From positions 1,054,001 to 1,118,000 of the forward strand of contig NC_046678.1 in NCBI RefSeq assembly GCF_003369915.1: a stretch of 64,000 nt of DNA. The letters run 5' to 3'. This stretch comes from Drosophila miranda. Lineage: Eukaryota > Arthropoda > Insecta > Diptera > Drosophilidae. Below the pieces are notes generated by a model. That model did no database searches and was not told where the DNA came from. It was given only the letters and a program-made list of their open reading frames with translations. Positions 1 to 23,387 of the stretch are shown piece after piece. The position numbers were made by a program, and so were the translations under genes. The stretch's first letter is position 1. Each line of letters begins with the position of its first letter.

Positions 1-595
1 ATGCGGGTGTGAGACTGCCATCTTACTCTAGTAGACTGCTATTAGTAAGCCTCCCATCCTTAGTTAACCGTAGAAAAATTTTTGGTGTAATTTTCATGCA
101 CAACTTGATCAAGGGAGACGTATATAGCCCTGCTCTGTTGAGCCGCATAAACTTTACGATTCCTATTAGATTCACTATAATTTCTTGCATGAACCGTTTA
201 AGGTCTTATGCTCGGATTATAATTCCCTCTAACATATTATATCCACCTCTAATTCTCTTCCTCTTATCAAATTAATACTCACATACCTTTCTCGTAATTG
301 GTAATTTTAGTGGTATTTTGAATGCATGCTTAGTTCTCCCAGTTATGCTTAGTGGTAATTTTCCTCGCATATTAGTCTAACAGTTATCTTTCCTGCATGT
401 TCGCGTTCGGTTCGGTTAACGCGTCGCGTGTAATGCGGCAGCGCCCCTCGGTCGGTTTGGAGGGAGGAGGGATGCGTTTTGCCTGGAAACCACGCGTAAC
501 AGCCTTCTGCTGGTGTCACACGGGCCACTTGATGGTGCAGTAACTACATCGCCTCTTGAAAGATGCAGTCATTGCATGTCAACATCCAAAATATA
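1..595 (+). mobile_element. CR1-like LINE, 3' end fragment
   Basis: The first 300 bases read as the C-terminal end of the LINE ORF2 seen in the array (compare 30642-30980), with many substitutions and about 41 bases missing near 181. The 3' untranslated part follows (about 300-590), including the GC-rich block near 430-475 and the stretch ending in an A-rich tail near 590-610. This fragment keeps the complete LINE 3' end, which in the array is interrupted by a proteasome gene fragment. It is clearly older than the array copies. It lies upstream of the Zyx exons, probably inside a Zyx intron. Confidence 0.75.
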
Positions 596-739
596 AAAAA
601 ATAAACGAAGAATCATAAACAATGAATCGTTGCAATCGGATCAATATTGTACCAGGAATGACGATAATAAGATCTTAGGCGTTTCTCAATCTGCTTCCCT
701 TTCACGCTTTCGTAAAATGAGGCTTTGCATGTGGATTCG

Positions 740-1010
740 ACGCTTAGTTCTCAGAGAGGGAGATCAATCAAATTTTGTATGAAGACTTTCTGTCTCTCTC
801 TCTCACACACTCGTTGGAGGGGAGCCATACTGAATGAATTTCGGGTATAAATGTGAAGTCGCGGCCGTAGCTGCGACTATCAACTTTGCCCCTCGTTCAA
901 ATAGCAATACCAACATAAAGAGAGAGCTTTTGGCAGTCTTGGGTTCCGATACCTTATTCAATATATTGTATACCTTACATAAATCATAGCCGCCCTTTGG
1001 ATCAGTGGAG
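740..1010. repeat. INE-1/DINE-1-like fragment
   Basis: This stretch has the CTCTCTCT-rich block, the 'catactgaatgaatttcggg' block and 'gtataaatgtgaagtc', which match the tail of the better preserved DINE-1-like element at 16400-16510. The downstream words around 950-990 recur near 5850-5885. The diagnostic head of the element is missing, so the call rests on similarity within the window. Confidence 0.45.
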
Positions 1011-1011
1011 T

Positions 1012-1072
1012 GCTCACTTAAGTGAACAACTCTTTTTTGTTCACTCACTCATGAGCAACACAACACTACACC
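1012..1072. repeat. Inverted-repeat end, possibly of a hAT-type DNA transposon
   Basis: Two imperfect inverted arms lie here: 'tgctcacttaagtgaacaa' and 'ttgttcactcactcatgagca', followed by 'acacaacacta'. The same palindrome in the opposite orientation occurs in array units 1-3 (26085-26135 and its copies). On the minus strand the outer edge reads TAGTGTTGTGTTGCTCA. That resembles the terminal inverted repeats of hAT elements, but I could not identify a family or target duplication. Confidence 0.4.
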
Positions 1073-1094
1073 ACCCTAAATGATGCGCTAAACG

Positions 1095-1655
1095 CCATGT
1101 TGTGCCTCCAGAGCCTTGACCTTGCAGGAAGAGCGGGCAGAAATGGCAGCAGCAATACGTCTTAGAGACTCTAACCAATGTGGACAACACTCATCCATAC
1201 CAAATTACAATAACATTGTACCAGCAAGAACGGACTATCAAGGTTCAGGAGAGTACACAATTACTCCCTTCAACACAATCATGCCTCACAGAGACGAATG
1301 GCTCGAGGGACTCCCAGGCCCAGATGGGGTCATAAACATCGTCACGGATGGATGGAAGCTGGACAGCAGGGTCATAAGAGGAATCTACTCTGAACAGCTA
1401 AACATAAGGCACTCATTCAGGCTACCAAATCACTGTAGCGTATTCCAGGTGGAAGTTATAGCGATCAGGGAGGCTCTGAACTGCCTTCAAGCAGTTGCGA
1501 AACCCAGCTAAACATTTATAGCGACAGCCAAGCTGCGATCAAATCACTAAAAGCGATTTCCTTGAACTCGGCTACCGTGGCAGACTGCCGCAAATCTCTT
1601 CACGAGATGGCTCAACAATTTGCTATTAGCCTTAAATGGGTCATATGGAATATGT
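1095..1655 (+). pseudogene. LOA-type LINE ORF2 remnant, RNase H region (5' part)
   Basis: Translation of 1116-1511 gives residues typical of the region before and inside the RNase H domain of LOA/R1-group LINEs: EWLEGLPGPDGVINIVTDGW, then SFRLPNHCSVFQVEVIAIRE. A shifted frame continues with IYSDSQAAIKSLKAI and MAQQFAISLKWV near 1515-1640. The domain is broken by a frameshift near 1505 and by an unrelated insertion starting about 1650. The remaining C-terminal part resumes near 2090. This is a dead copy; no intact polymerase is present. Assignment to the LOA clade rests on family knowledge. Confidence 0.7.
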
Positions 1656-2088
1656 CCACTTGTTCTTTTTTAGTAAGTGAGTCAACTCACTCATATTGCT
1701 CACTTGCTCACTTAGATTGCTCAGTTGCACACTTGCTCACTTAGATTGCTTAGTTGCACACTTGCTCACTTAGATTGCTCAGTTGCTGACTTACTCACTC
1801 AGTTGCTCACTTGTTCATTGTTCATGCTTAGATCCCTAAGCATCACAGATTTTGACACAAATAAAATACGTTACATTTCAAATTTAATCAAACATTAATA
1901 ACTAAAAAAAAAATACTGAATTTTTAAAAGAGTAAGCAGCTTTGCCGGTAATACAGACAGTGTGAAGTAATTATGAGCAACAACTTCCAGATCGCAAAAT
2001 GCCCTTTTGAGAACTTTGATTAGCGAACAAGTAAGCAAAAATGAACTAGTGAACAAAATATAACAAAATATAGCGGACGAGTTAGCCA
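1655..2088. mobile_element. Insertion inside the LOA remnant, rich in GCTCACTT motifs
   Basis: This segment splits the RNase H region of the LOA remnant. It holds a minisatellite (1690-1805) made of GCTCACTT/GCTCAGTTGC words. Its right half contains 'agctttgccggtaatacag' (about 1939), whose reverse complement is found in each array spacer (26199-26219 and copies). It therefore belongs to the same family as part of the array spacer. Repeated GCTCAC-like words near the ends would suit a hAT element's subterminal repeats, but this is inference. Confidence 0.4.
1690..1805. repeat. 29-bp minisatellite, three-plus copies
   Basis: A unit of about 29 bases starting CTTGCTCACTTAGATTGC repeats three times with single-base changes and then decays into TTACTCACTCAGTTGCTCAC. 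Confidence 0.75.
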
Positions 2089-2560
2089 CCACATCTGGCA
2101 CGACAACCCCCTTTCTCCAAGATAAGCTTCCAAGCTTATCATAAAAGAGCAATACAAACGACTGACAGACGATATGTGGCAAATAATGCCACGATGTCGC
2201 ATAACTCGGTTAACATGGTCGACCATAGACAGGAAGCGCACCTCTGAGCTATGCAAACTAGTCAGGAAAAGGTGCAGCGCAGTCATACGTTCCCTCACGG
2301 GACATTGGCCCACGCTAACAGGCTAGGTGCCCCACATAATGATTTTAATTATTTCACAATGATTTCCACAGCTGCAGAGGCGATGAAGAGGAGTAGACAG
2401 TGAAACACCTGTTCTGCCCCTGTCCAGCTCTCAGCAGAAGAAGGCTACAACACTTAGGCTCAGCCTTTCTAACTGACATTTCGGAGATGTCTACACTATG
2501 TCCCAGGAAGATCGCTTACTTTGTAAGAGCATCTGGTTGGCACAATTGCTGACATGAAGT
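2089..2560 (+). pseudogene. LOA-type LINE ORF2 remnant, C-terminal part
   Basis: After the insertion, the reading continues with words typical of the LOA/I-group C-terminus: a stretch like ITRLTWSTIDRKRTSEL, then SLTGHWPTLTG near 2285-2325. Next come a frame change and HLFCPCPALSRRRLQHLG near 2403-2460, then CPRKIAYFVRASGWH near 2500-2545. The Cys-rich motif and 'ALSRRRL' word are recognisable but the frame is interrupted. Together with 1095-1655 it forms one LINE copy split by a later insertion. Confidence 0.65.
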
Positions 2561-2789
2561 TCCACATCGCAGGAAGGAAATGATCCCAAGCGGTATCATA
2601 ACGGGCCGAAACCGGCCTAAGTGTGACGGGCTCTGAGCGAGCCTGGTATTCGCCTACAAGTAACAATAGAGACAATTTTGTGTGTAAATACTCGGTAGAA
2701 ACCTACATTAATCTTCCTTTCACAGATTTTTCCGTTTTACTAGATTAAGCCAAAGTCGATTTCTATTTCGCGTACGTTCGCGAACACAT

Positions 2790-3300
2790 TTTTATACCCT
2801 ATACTCAAAATGAGTATAGGGGTATACTAGATTTGTAGTGAAAGTGGATGTGTGTGACGTCCAGAAGGAGGTGTTTCCGGCCCCATAAATTATATACATA
2901 TATTCTTGATCAGCATCAATAGCCGAGTCGATTGAGCCCTGTCTGTCTGTCCATCCCTATGAGCGCCTAGTGCTCAGAGACTATAAGAGCTAGAGCAACG
3001 ACATTTTGTATCCAGACCTCTCTGATATGTCACTGTTTTCAGTGCATTTCAAAACTTCGTCCCGCCCACTTCCGCCCCCCACAAAGGACACAAATCTGTG
3101 GCATCCACACTATTAAAGACACAAGAAAACTAAAAACGCACAATCATAAAGATTGACTATATCTACCAGTTTGCCGAATCTGAATCAGATCGGATCATTT
3201 TTATAGCCAAAAGTAAGAAATCAATTTGCAGTGGCCACGAAACGCCCGACGACATGTTCAGTACCATAAGCACCATTCCCTATCGACTTTCGAGAGAATG
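2790..3300 (+). mobile_element. INE-1/DINE-1 element
   Basis: Diagnostic words of this non-autonomous Helitron-like family are present in order: 'gagtataggggtatactaga', 'gtttccggccccata', 'attcttgatcagcatcaata', 'gccgagtcgattgagcc', the 'ctgtctgtctgtcc' block, and 'gcccacttccgcc' followed by 'acaaaggac'. It ends about 130 bases before the first recognisable Zyx exon, so it is probably intronic. Confidence 0.85.
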
Positions 3301-3432
3301 AAAAGCTTTGTCATCGGAGTCTTAGGTGGGTGGCTGTATAATAGAACTGTTTTGATGTTTGAGCAAGAACAGTTGGGACTTTCAGCCCAAATAGGTCTAA
3401 ATAAATGTATGATATATTTTGTTTTTTTGCAG

Positions 3433-4528
3433 AGTTCATCGACATATGATTCAATATATGAGCCTATAAATCCTCGTTCACCTGGAGATTTGCTGTCCCG
3501 TGCAAGTTATAATATGTATGATACATACGTTAATGATAACAATATTGCGAGTAGATCCGGTGATGCTAATTCTTTGATAGCAATTGATTCGCACAATGGG
3601 CTATATATCAGAGGCGGTGCTCTGGCTGAAGGTTACGAAGACCAAAATACTTATCAAAATAAAAATAAGAATGATGGGGGTTTAGGACACTGTGCTGTCG
3701 ATCCCACTCACCAAACACATGAATTTGAAAATTATGGTACGTCAAAAACGTTGAAATACTTATTTTAAACTAATAAAATAATAACTATTGATTCTGCACC
3801 TAGGTCGGTGCGTTAAATGCAATGAGCGAGTGTTAGGAGAAAGCAGTGGTTGCACGGCAATGGAGCAAATTTACCATATATCCTGTTTCACATGCACAAA
3901 CTGTCAAATAAACCTGCAGGGTAAACCATTTTATGCCCTGGAGGGTAAACCATACTGCGAGTATGACTATTTGCAAACTCTTGAGAAATGTTCAGTTTGC
4001 ATGAAGCCAATTTTGGAGAGAATTCTCAGAGCTACAGGAAAGCCGTACCATCCGCAATGCTTTACATGTGTTGTATGTGGGAAAAGTTTGGATGGTTTAT
4101 TGTTCACCGTTGATGCCACTAATCAAAATTATTGCATTACCGATTTCCATAAGTATGAGATATGATTTAAGGGCACTTCTCATTACTGATTCTTTATTTT
4201 ATTGCTAAATATAGAAAATTTGCACCGCGTTGCTGCGTTTGCAAGGAACCAATTATGCCTGACCCAGGGCAAGAAGAAACTGTACGAGTGGTGGCTCTGG
4301 ACCGTAGTTTTCACTTGGAATGCTATAAATGCGAGGTAAAATGTTTTAATGATGCATACTCGTAATGAAATATTAATAATGTGTATATTCAAAAAGGACT
4401 GTGGGCTGTTATTATCATCCGAAGCTGATGGTCGGGGATGCTACCCCTTAGATGATCATATCCTTTGTAAGAGCTGCAATGCACAACGTGTCCAAGTTTT
4501 AACCAATCGGATGACAACGGACCATTAA
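3433..4528 (+). CDS. Zyx: Zyxin, 3' coding exons (three LIM domains)
   Basis: Four coding exons join in frame: 3433-3736, 3804-4152, 4215-4335 and 4397-4528 (TAA). All have consensus GT/AG ends. The first encodes the linker with [14 protein letters not shown], a word I recognise from fly Zyx. The next three encode LIM1 (from [10 protein letters not shown]), LIM2 (from [10 protein letters not shown]) and LIM3 (from [10 protein letters not shown] to CKSCNAQRV), with the paired Cys/His zinc ligands in place. Zyxin is an actin-associated scaffold at adhesion and adherens junctions, and in flies it acts in Hippo signalling. The N-terminal exons, with the Ena-binding part, are not in the window and should lie left of base 1. 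An AATAAA sits at 4715-4720. No break was seen in these exons. Confidence 0.93.
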
Positions 4529-4714
4529 GTCTAGAGAAATACGTCTTATGCAGTGATGCACATATAGTCGAATTTTATTACATTCCCTGCGCATTACTTA
4601 TTCGATATTATTGTATCGCAAAGCTATAAAGCCAAAAATATTCGTACTTATTCATAAAGGCGTATATACCTACTAATTAAACCCGCCGCGACTTTGTCCA
4701 TGTGCAATTATTTA

Positions 4715-4720
4715 AATAAA
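4715..4720 (+). terminator. Candidate Zyx polyadenylation signal
   Basis: AATAAA lies 187 bases after the Zyx stop codon, in an AT-rich 3' region with no other gene. A plausible 3' end, based on position only. Confidence 0.5.
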
Positions 4721-7700
4721 TATAACAATATCTTAAGTCCGATGCCTTTTTTTACAAAACTGAAACGAATTTTTGTATGTTAAGTGAAGGTGGGGAGGGA
4801 AGCACTACGGCGCTATCAGATATTAGCGGATCCATTACGCTCTGTCTACGCTATTTCAGTTTCTGACCTGAGTGGCTCAAAAAACACAAATATTTTACTT
4901 TTCCAATCAATTTTTCCGATTCAAACCTAAACCGTTTACGAAACGTGCTGAAGTTTAATTTTTAAACGTCCGATCCCTGTAACAAAAATTTAACTTAAAA
5001 AAAAAAAAGGTAAAATGGTGCAATTGTGATTCTAAAATTAAAGTTTTCTTTTAAACAATTTCCTTGCGTTAATGGGCATTGAAAAATATTTTTTTTTTTT
5101 TGTTATTTTATATTTTCTTGAATGAAGGTATCATTTTCAACCCGATAAAATATGAATACACGATTTTTTATAGCCTTATCTGATTCTATACCAACTTTTC
5201 AATCAAGTTTCAAACGTTTCTTACTTTGCTTAGACACTTCTTTTGCTGAATATATTGATTGTGTATATGTGTAAGTCGGAAGTAAGTCCGGATCTTTTCT
5301 TGCGTTTTTGCTTGATGCAATAGATTTGAGCACACTTGCCTATTGCAAGAATGTGTTAGGATTTTGTATCGGGGCTGCCAAATGTTTTTTTTTTTTTTTG
5401 AAATTTCGCGTTTCCACACTAACTTTGGCGCCAATTCCACAACTTGGTTTGGCTTTTCACCGCAGTTTAACCGACGCGCGTTTTGCGTCTGCTCCCTTCA
5501 ATCTGATATCGATATTTGGGATCTGGGTTCCGCGCGTATGACCATCGCGTCGTTTGTTTTTTTACTTTTATTGTATTGTATTGTATCTAAAAATTTCGCC
5601 CCGGCGCCTACTGCCCACACAGAGGACAATAATCTGTGGGATCCACAATAGTGGGATAAAACGCTATGTTGGTGTGAGAATAGTAAAAAAGAGACAGATG
5701 TACAAAAATGTTAAGAAAAATGGAAACAGATAAAATCAAACATACAACACATTTTTAAATCTCCGAAACGGTTCGATCGATTTGTACGAATTTATTTTTG
5801 CCAAAAAATCAATTTTTCCCTTTTGCGAACAGCGATAGAAGATTACATATAAAATATATTGTATAAATTACATAAATCATAAGCTCGCATATATGCTGAC
5901 TAGGTACCATAACATTCCAGTTCATTTTAAATTATTTCGTTTGAAAGCTGTGTCACCAGTCAGTACCAACTACCAAATATGTATATAAAATTTAATAGCG
6001 CAATTATTCTGTTTAAAAAAAAAAAAATATCACAAAAGTTGTTTTGGCATTTTTAATGAGTCTTCATTAATACAAATATATTATCTATCCATCTTAATCA
6101 AAATTCCTGTTTTATTCTGATCCCGATAAAGAGGCTTTACCGGCCCACGTTTTGTTTCTGTCTGGTCAAAAAAAATAGCTTTCGACACCAATTTGAATTT
6201 GTTAGCAACAAGCGACTGCATTCGACGTAAAGAAAGTTTGGAATATGGAAACATCACTGCGCATACTCCTAGCATTGTATGTCTGCAGCAAATATGGCCT
6301 TCGTGGCCGTAAGTCTTAATTTTGCTACACGAAAGTCAGGGAAAAAATTCAGCACGAAGCTTTTCTGCTCGGCACTTCTACATTAATCGAACCAAACGAG
6401 ACTGTAAAGTCTCGTCATTCAGTATTGAATTCGAATTTCAAGCAAACGGACGTTCTTTAAATTTCTATATCTATTTTTACTCGTCGTGTGTTCTCAGTTC
6501 GCTATATCATACAAACTTATACATAGATATACATATGTATGTTCGCATATCGGAACTTTTATTTTTCGTATTGACATTTAACTATTGTCATAATTAACAT
6601 TTTCTGATTCCCCGATTCACTGATATATGTATTCGTAATACATTATTTTTAGTGAACCAAACTAATACATCATAACGTTCATTTATAAGGTATATTTTAA
6701 ATATAATATATATACAGATTTGAACATGTGTACATACATTTATACATACACACATTTTTATGTGCTTTATTCTCATCTACTGACATACATATATATATAT
6801 ATAAGACATCTCAAATTCAAAAATATACCCATATGCAAATATGTAGGTACATATATTTATATGTTTTATTTTAGGCTAAAATATAATTATATTTATATAT
6901 ATTTATGGTATACATGTGAAACGTACATAACCGTTTTTGTCCGCCAAGTTACAATTCGGTTGACACAACTTTAGTTGCCTCGCCCCTATATTTTAAAGGA
7001 TACTTATGTATCTATGTACGTAAGTATACTCGTACATATATGTAAATTAATTGCATATTACATACATATGCCAGTGAGTTCAATTTAAAATATGTTTATT
7101 TAAACCTGGCACAGGCCTGTATAGAACAAAATGTAATACATAGAATTGCTTAGAAATATAAATGCAACGGAGGTTGGAAAATTTGGAATATTCATGCGCA
7201 AGCAATATGGACATTTGTCACAAGGAAACAGCCTTATATACACTGGTTTGTGTGTGTGTGTATAGCAACATCTATAAATATGTACTTTTGTACACAAATT
7301 AAACTCACGATGGAATATTCTTAAACATGATTAAAGGCCTAAAATACCGTATATTTATATACATACATATGTACATATGTATGTTCATTGGTAAAAACCC
7401 TTGTGGTAAACAAAATTTTAAAAATTAGATGAATCGCAACAAGTTTTATTTAATGTCCTCACAGATATCCATGTGGCATCCTTATTGGGGGCGGGGCGTC
7501 TTAAAATTAAGCTCAAAAAGCTCCCGTGCAAGAAAATCAGGATACATAAACTTGCTCCCGAATATCAACTCTTTGCAGTATGCACATGCATACATGCATA
7601 CATATGTATGTATGTGCATTACTATGAACCGAATTGTAGCTATTCTGATTTGATGCGGTGCCGTTTTTCAGTAATGGATCAACATTGCTCTAAGACACCT

Positions 7701-9156
7701 GTCGCTTCAGTGGTAAATTTGATACATTCAATATTCAATATATTCATATATAATTTGTGCTATTCAGAGATATTACTTTATATAGCAATACGCACAAGCA
7801 TTGCACAGTTAATACTTTTTAATTATAGATGATACATTTCTTAGATGTACATATGTATGTATGTGTATAAGAACCAGTGTATTTTAAATTGATGTGAAAT
7901 GTGCACCGGTTTATTTTTATTTAAAAGTTTTCTGGGACTTGAATATTGATTTATATTTTCCTAGTGCCTGGAAACCAGCTATCAAAGGAACATATAATAC
8001 ACGTGTTTATGCATGTAAGCATGCAGAACATACATACATATGTACATACATATGCGAGGTCGAAAATATAAAACTTTTCTAGTTGGATGTACATAGAAGG
8101 TTTTGTTTATATCTTAAGCTTGGTTAGTAATTTTATCGCCATGTATTCTATTCTCGAATCGGCATATTGATTTTGACCAAAAGCTCGCAATGCACCTTAG
8201 GACCCAATATGCAAACGTATGCACATACATATATGTATGTATACATGTATGTGGTGTTTATGTACATATGTATATACATACGTGGTATTTAATTGCTATC
8301 GAAGACTATTTTCATATGTGTATGTACATATGTATGTATGTATGTAATTCTAATCGAACTTCGATGGGCCAAAAAAGTTGAATTATTGAAACAATAGTCT
8401 CATTGTGCCTGAAAGAACAAATCCATACATACATATGTACATACATATATAAGTTTATGAATATACATATACATATTTTTAGTAGTGTATGTAAAAACAT
8501 GTGAGCGGAGCAATAATTTATTTAAAAATAATAATTGTCACTAGTTTAAACAAAAAAAATAACAGTTTAATTTTTATTTTTACAAACGATGCCGCCTCCA
8601 AATCAAAACGTAGGAAAACTAATTATTTGTTTCTTGCGTTCATTGATGTTCAACTTCTAGTGATGGGAGAGAAAATTGTTTAGTTCCGATAACAATAACA
8701 AGTCAAAGATTGCATAAAAAATTTCATTTGCATAAAACTATTAAATAATTTACTTAAATTTTTGTTATCCATTGTTCTATTATTCAAAAGGAACCGAACC
8801 GGTCTATGTACGTACTGATGTATATAAATATGTACATATGTATGTTCGTCATAGAGCGTAAACACAAAACACTAACGAGAGCTGAGATCTGTGCCGGTAG
8901 TCTAACCTGTCTTATTATTATAAATTTTTTTATATATGTATGTATGTACGTTGATTTGTACTTTATTTGTTATATTAAACTCGAACTTTAATTCCATTAA
9001 TGTATTTATATTTTCTAATCACTTCAAAGGCAAAAATTAACAACTTTGAAAGTGGAATATAGCCAAACTGCATAATCACAGAGATTGAGGCAATTTTATA
9101 CAACGCCTTGCTGACAATTTATTGCCGAAATAGATTTTCTTAAGTGTGCCATCGCG
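4721..9156. other. Zyx-CaMKII intergenic region with microsatellites
   Basis: No convincing exon was found. 5590-5900 carries weak DINE-1-like words ('cccacacagaggac', 'aatctgtgggatccac', 'gtataaattacataaatcat'). 6500-9000 is dense in TACATACATATGTATGTA-type microsatellites, which are self-complementary and give many spurious short open frames. The CaMKII promoter and untranslated first exon(s) presumably lie here, but I could not place a start site. Confidence 0.6.
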
Positions 9157-18028
<8,872 letters not shown>

Positions 18029-18662
18029 GTTGCATCAATCGATGGATTGCATTCATCTCACCAAAGATAAAAAGTCTAGTTGTGCAGTTCAAGCAGTTGA
18101 ATGTGCTACATTCATTTGCAGTTGACACAAAAATGGTGTCTTACATATACAAAAGTTTATTGTAAAGTTGATAATTTGTCTAAATTATATTTAATATTTA
18201 TTTTATGTTTATATTTATATTCTTATAAATACAATCTAAGTCGAAGAAAAATGAAAGTCCAAGTCAAGGCTTATAAATTCCACAGAAAGTTAAAGATTAA
18301 ACATAAAAAACAGTATATAATGAAAACTACGTTTCGTAGCCAACATATCTGTGGGAGTAAAATATGTAACTGGAGAACATCATGTTTGTAAATCTTAATG
18401 TGGGAATGTGTTTCTGGAATGGCCTGGTTTGCCTATGCAAAGTCCTACTGACCATCAGAGACTTTGGCAAAAAACAAAAAAAATACGAAAACTATAAAAA
18501 CCTAATAAATCTTTACTTACTCTTCTAAAAATGCCTGCAAACATTGTTAATGTATGTATCTGAATACTTATAATCATTTGTTTATCTGCATAAGCACTTA
18601 ATTATTCACGTTCGTAAAATACATAAACAAAAATATATAGCATATGATTATATGTAATCGCA

Positions 18663-18680
18663 AATAAATGTGTGAATAAA
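18663..18680 (+). terminator. Candidate CaMKII polyadenylation signals
   Basis: Two AATAAA hexamers (18663-18668 and 18675-18680) lie about 640 bases after the stop codon. Other AATAAA words occur at 18503 and 18797, so alternative 3' ends are possible. Confidence 0.4.
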
Positions 18681-21045
18681 ACCAAAAATTAATAACGCAA
18701 TTTAATATAAAATGTATCACGAAAGTGTAAAGCATTAGATAATTACAAAATAGCATTTAAAAATTAGAAAAGAAATATATATAAATTTAAATCCAAATAA
18801 ATTAGCTAATTGTTATAAAAAATTTAGATGGAAATGATTTGGCGATGCTTTTCATGATTCATTACATCACCATTACGTACATACATCATACATCGCCTGT
18901 CTGTCCGCATCCTAGCCATTTCATATGTACCTTATACATATGAATTAATGATTCATGCGTCTGGGGATGCAGTGCATCTTCGACAAGACAAGAATTAAAT
19001 AGAGGTTTTATTATTACATAAATGAATAATAATGGTCTTCTAATAAGTAATATGATTTATCTAAATTTTATATGCATATTTCAATATCATAAAAAATGTT
19101 AAAAAAAATTTACAATACAATTTAAAAAGCAGAGCGACGAGATTATTTATCCTACGATAATTACATTACAGATAATATTATGAGATAATTTTCATATTTT
19201 TTCCAGTTCAGAATTTAGATCAAATTAAGTGTTTTAGGTTAAGCCTCTAACTATGTATGTATATCATGTGTAAGTGTATCTTTTATTGTGAGCAGGGCAG
19301 GAGTAGAGTAATTGTATGTTCTGAGACTGCATCCACACATAATGATAAAAATAATTTTCCCTGATCCAATCCTCTTAATTTCTTGGAAACCACCTATTAC
19401 ATTGTCATATTTTGTGGGATATGGATTCTTTAGTATGTATGCACATTTGTTTAAGACAAGAGCATATGTTCTTGGCTCATAAAATCGGGACGTATACTTT
19501 GGATATACATAAGTATGTTATATGGATGTGTACTTACATTTTGGTCCCTCCTCTGCTAAAGTATTTGTCCACGAAATAGAAAACACTCGTCTAGCTTTAA
19601 AAATTATAGGTAAATGCTTTTAAAAGACAGGAGTTAATACATTATGACATTTTGAAAGAAAAGTAAAAGACTTTCAAATATTATTACTACTATTCACATT
19701 ATTATTTTCGATTGATTTTACATCATGGGTTAAATAGATTATTAATACCACTACTTCCTATTTCTCCAAAAAATCACTCATGGTTATCAGTTTTAATCAA
19801 AAAAGAATATATTTCAACAAATAAATGCTGTTTGTATGATCAATTTTTCTAGGACTTAAACGTCTTCTTAAATAATAAATAACATATATAGCATACTTAT
19901 ATAAAAATGAAATCTATTATAATTCTTGAAACTTTAAATTTATCGAAAAGCTCCTAAGGTAAACCCAGTAATGTTTACCAATTACAAAAATTGATGGAAT
20001 GCTTCTCTCGAAACCCGTAAAGAGATATGATAAATAAAAATTGCCTTTATACATTTTTCACGGACGTCGATGTCCCCAATATTTAAAAACAATTAAAGCC
20101 AACCCATAATGAAAATTTAACAGTAATAATTCTTAATATTAATAAATTATTCCATAATTATGATTTATAAAATACACATGCATATTTAATAAAAATTATA
20201 CCAAATACCTTCGTGGATCTTTAAATTGATGACATTACGCGGGTAACACATAATTCTATATAACATATAAAACATGATATAGTTTTTTACAGAAAGGCGT
20301 TTGTAATATATACATATCTAGAACGATCGATTACAACAGTGTTCAAAGATTTAGACGAAGTGTTTTACACTCAAACAATTTAACGACTTGGCAAGGGACC
20401 TAGTTCGTTTTAAAGATAAGTCCTAGTTACAGTCAGGGCTTATACACTTCATTCCAATAAATAACTGACAGACATCCGTAAAGGCACGGTTGCCCCCTAA
20501 AATAATTTCTGCCGTAGTTATAGAGATGAGAACGAGACGGTAGCTCTTACAAAAGAAAGCTGTGACACTTAGGAGTATCCTTCATGGACGATTTATAAGT
20601 AATGTTCAAAATATGACCCAGGAAGACAGAAAATGTTATGAGAGCATTATGAGGATGAGATGGGATAACTTCTTACAGTACATATGAATGCATGTCAGGG
20701 GTCGCCACACTCAACGATGGAGAGAAAGAGAAAGAGACAAGGCAGTAGTCAGCCGAGGGAAATGGTTTTCTTCTCTCCGATCGCAAAGTATCTCTGCAAT
20801 CTAGTAACATAGATATGACCATTTTGCCGATTTGAGGGAGCAAAAGAGGGCGAGACCAAAACCGCAATGGAAAATTCAGATGGGTCTCAACATAATGTGT
20901 CGCACCCACAATATAGCTAGAACCCCTTGAAATCTACATTTCTCCTTTTTGTATAGTCGGTGCTTCCTTGCGTGTGCTGAAAACACCTGATCAAAATTAT
21001 AGGAACTTGCAACAGTATAAGGAAATGACTATGATTTAAATACGT
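18681..21045. other. CaMKII-ATPsynbeta intergenic region (convergent genes)
   Basis: The two genes converge here. Most of it is AT-rich with no supported gene. 20490-20900 is richer in GC, and one frame resembles a very degraded LINE C-terminus (words near 20568-20640 echo 2450-2520), but this is too weak to call. There is a purine-rich 'agagaaagagaaagagaca' stretch near 20720. Confidence 0.5.
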
Positions 21046-21051
21046 TTTATT
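21046..21051 (-). terminator. ATPsynbeta polyadenylation signal
   Basis: TTTATT on the plus strand is AATAAA on the minus strand, about 100 bases after the ATPsynbeta stop codon. Confidence 0.65.
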
Positions 21052-21148
21052 GAGTTCTTCTCGTATATAGAATTTAAGTTGATGTTACAGTGTCTATTAA
21101 AACTTCAATGCATAATTCACTTGATTATTCGTATTCCAGTGTAATTAC

Positions 21149-23337
<2,189 letters not shown>

Positions 23338-23387
23338 TTTTCGGGCGAGAACTGGAAAATTGTGTGCTAGCTTGTGGGGTGCAGTGT

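Noticed and set aside
803..1048. 81-codon minus-strand frame
   Set aside because: It lies across a DINE-1-like fragment and a transposon-like palindrome; a chance frame.
1690..1805. CRISPR-like array
   Set aside because: The repeats are contiguous with no unique spacers, in an animal genome. It is a minisatellite.
5308..5651. Two overlapping plus-strand frames of 77 and 102 codons
   Set aside because: They depend on a T-run giving poly-Phe, have no domain and overlap weak DINE-1-like words.
20490..20909. Possible LINE fragment or gene between CaMKII and ATPsynbeta
   Set aside because: Only faint word similarity to the LOA C-terminus and no continuous frame; not enough to annotate.
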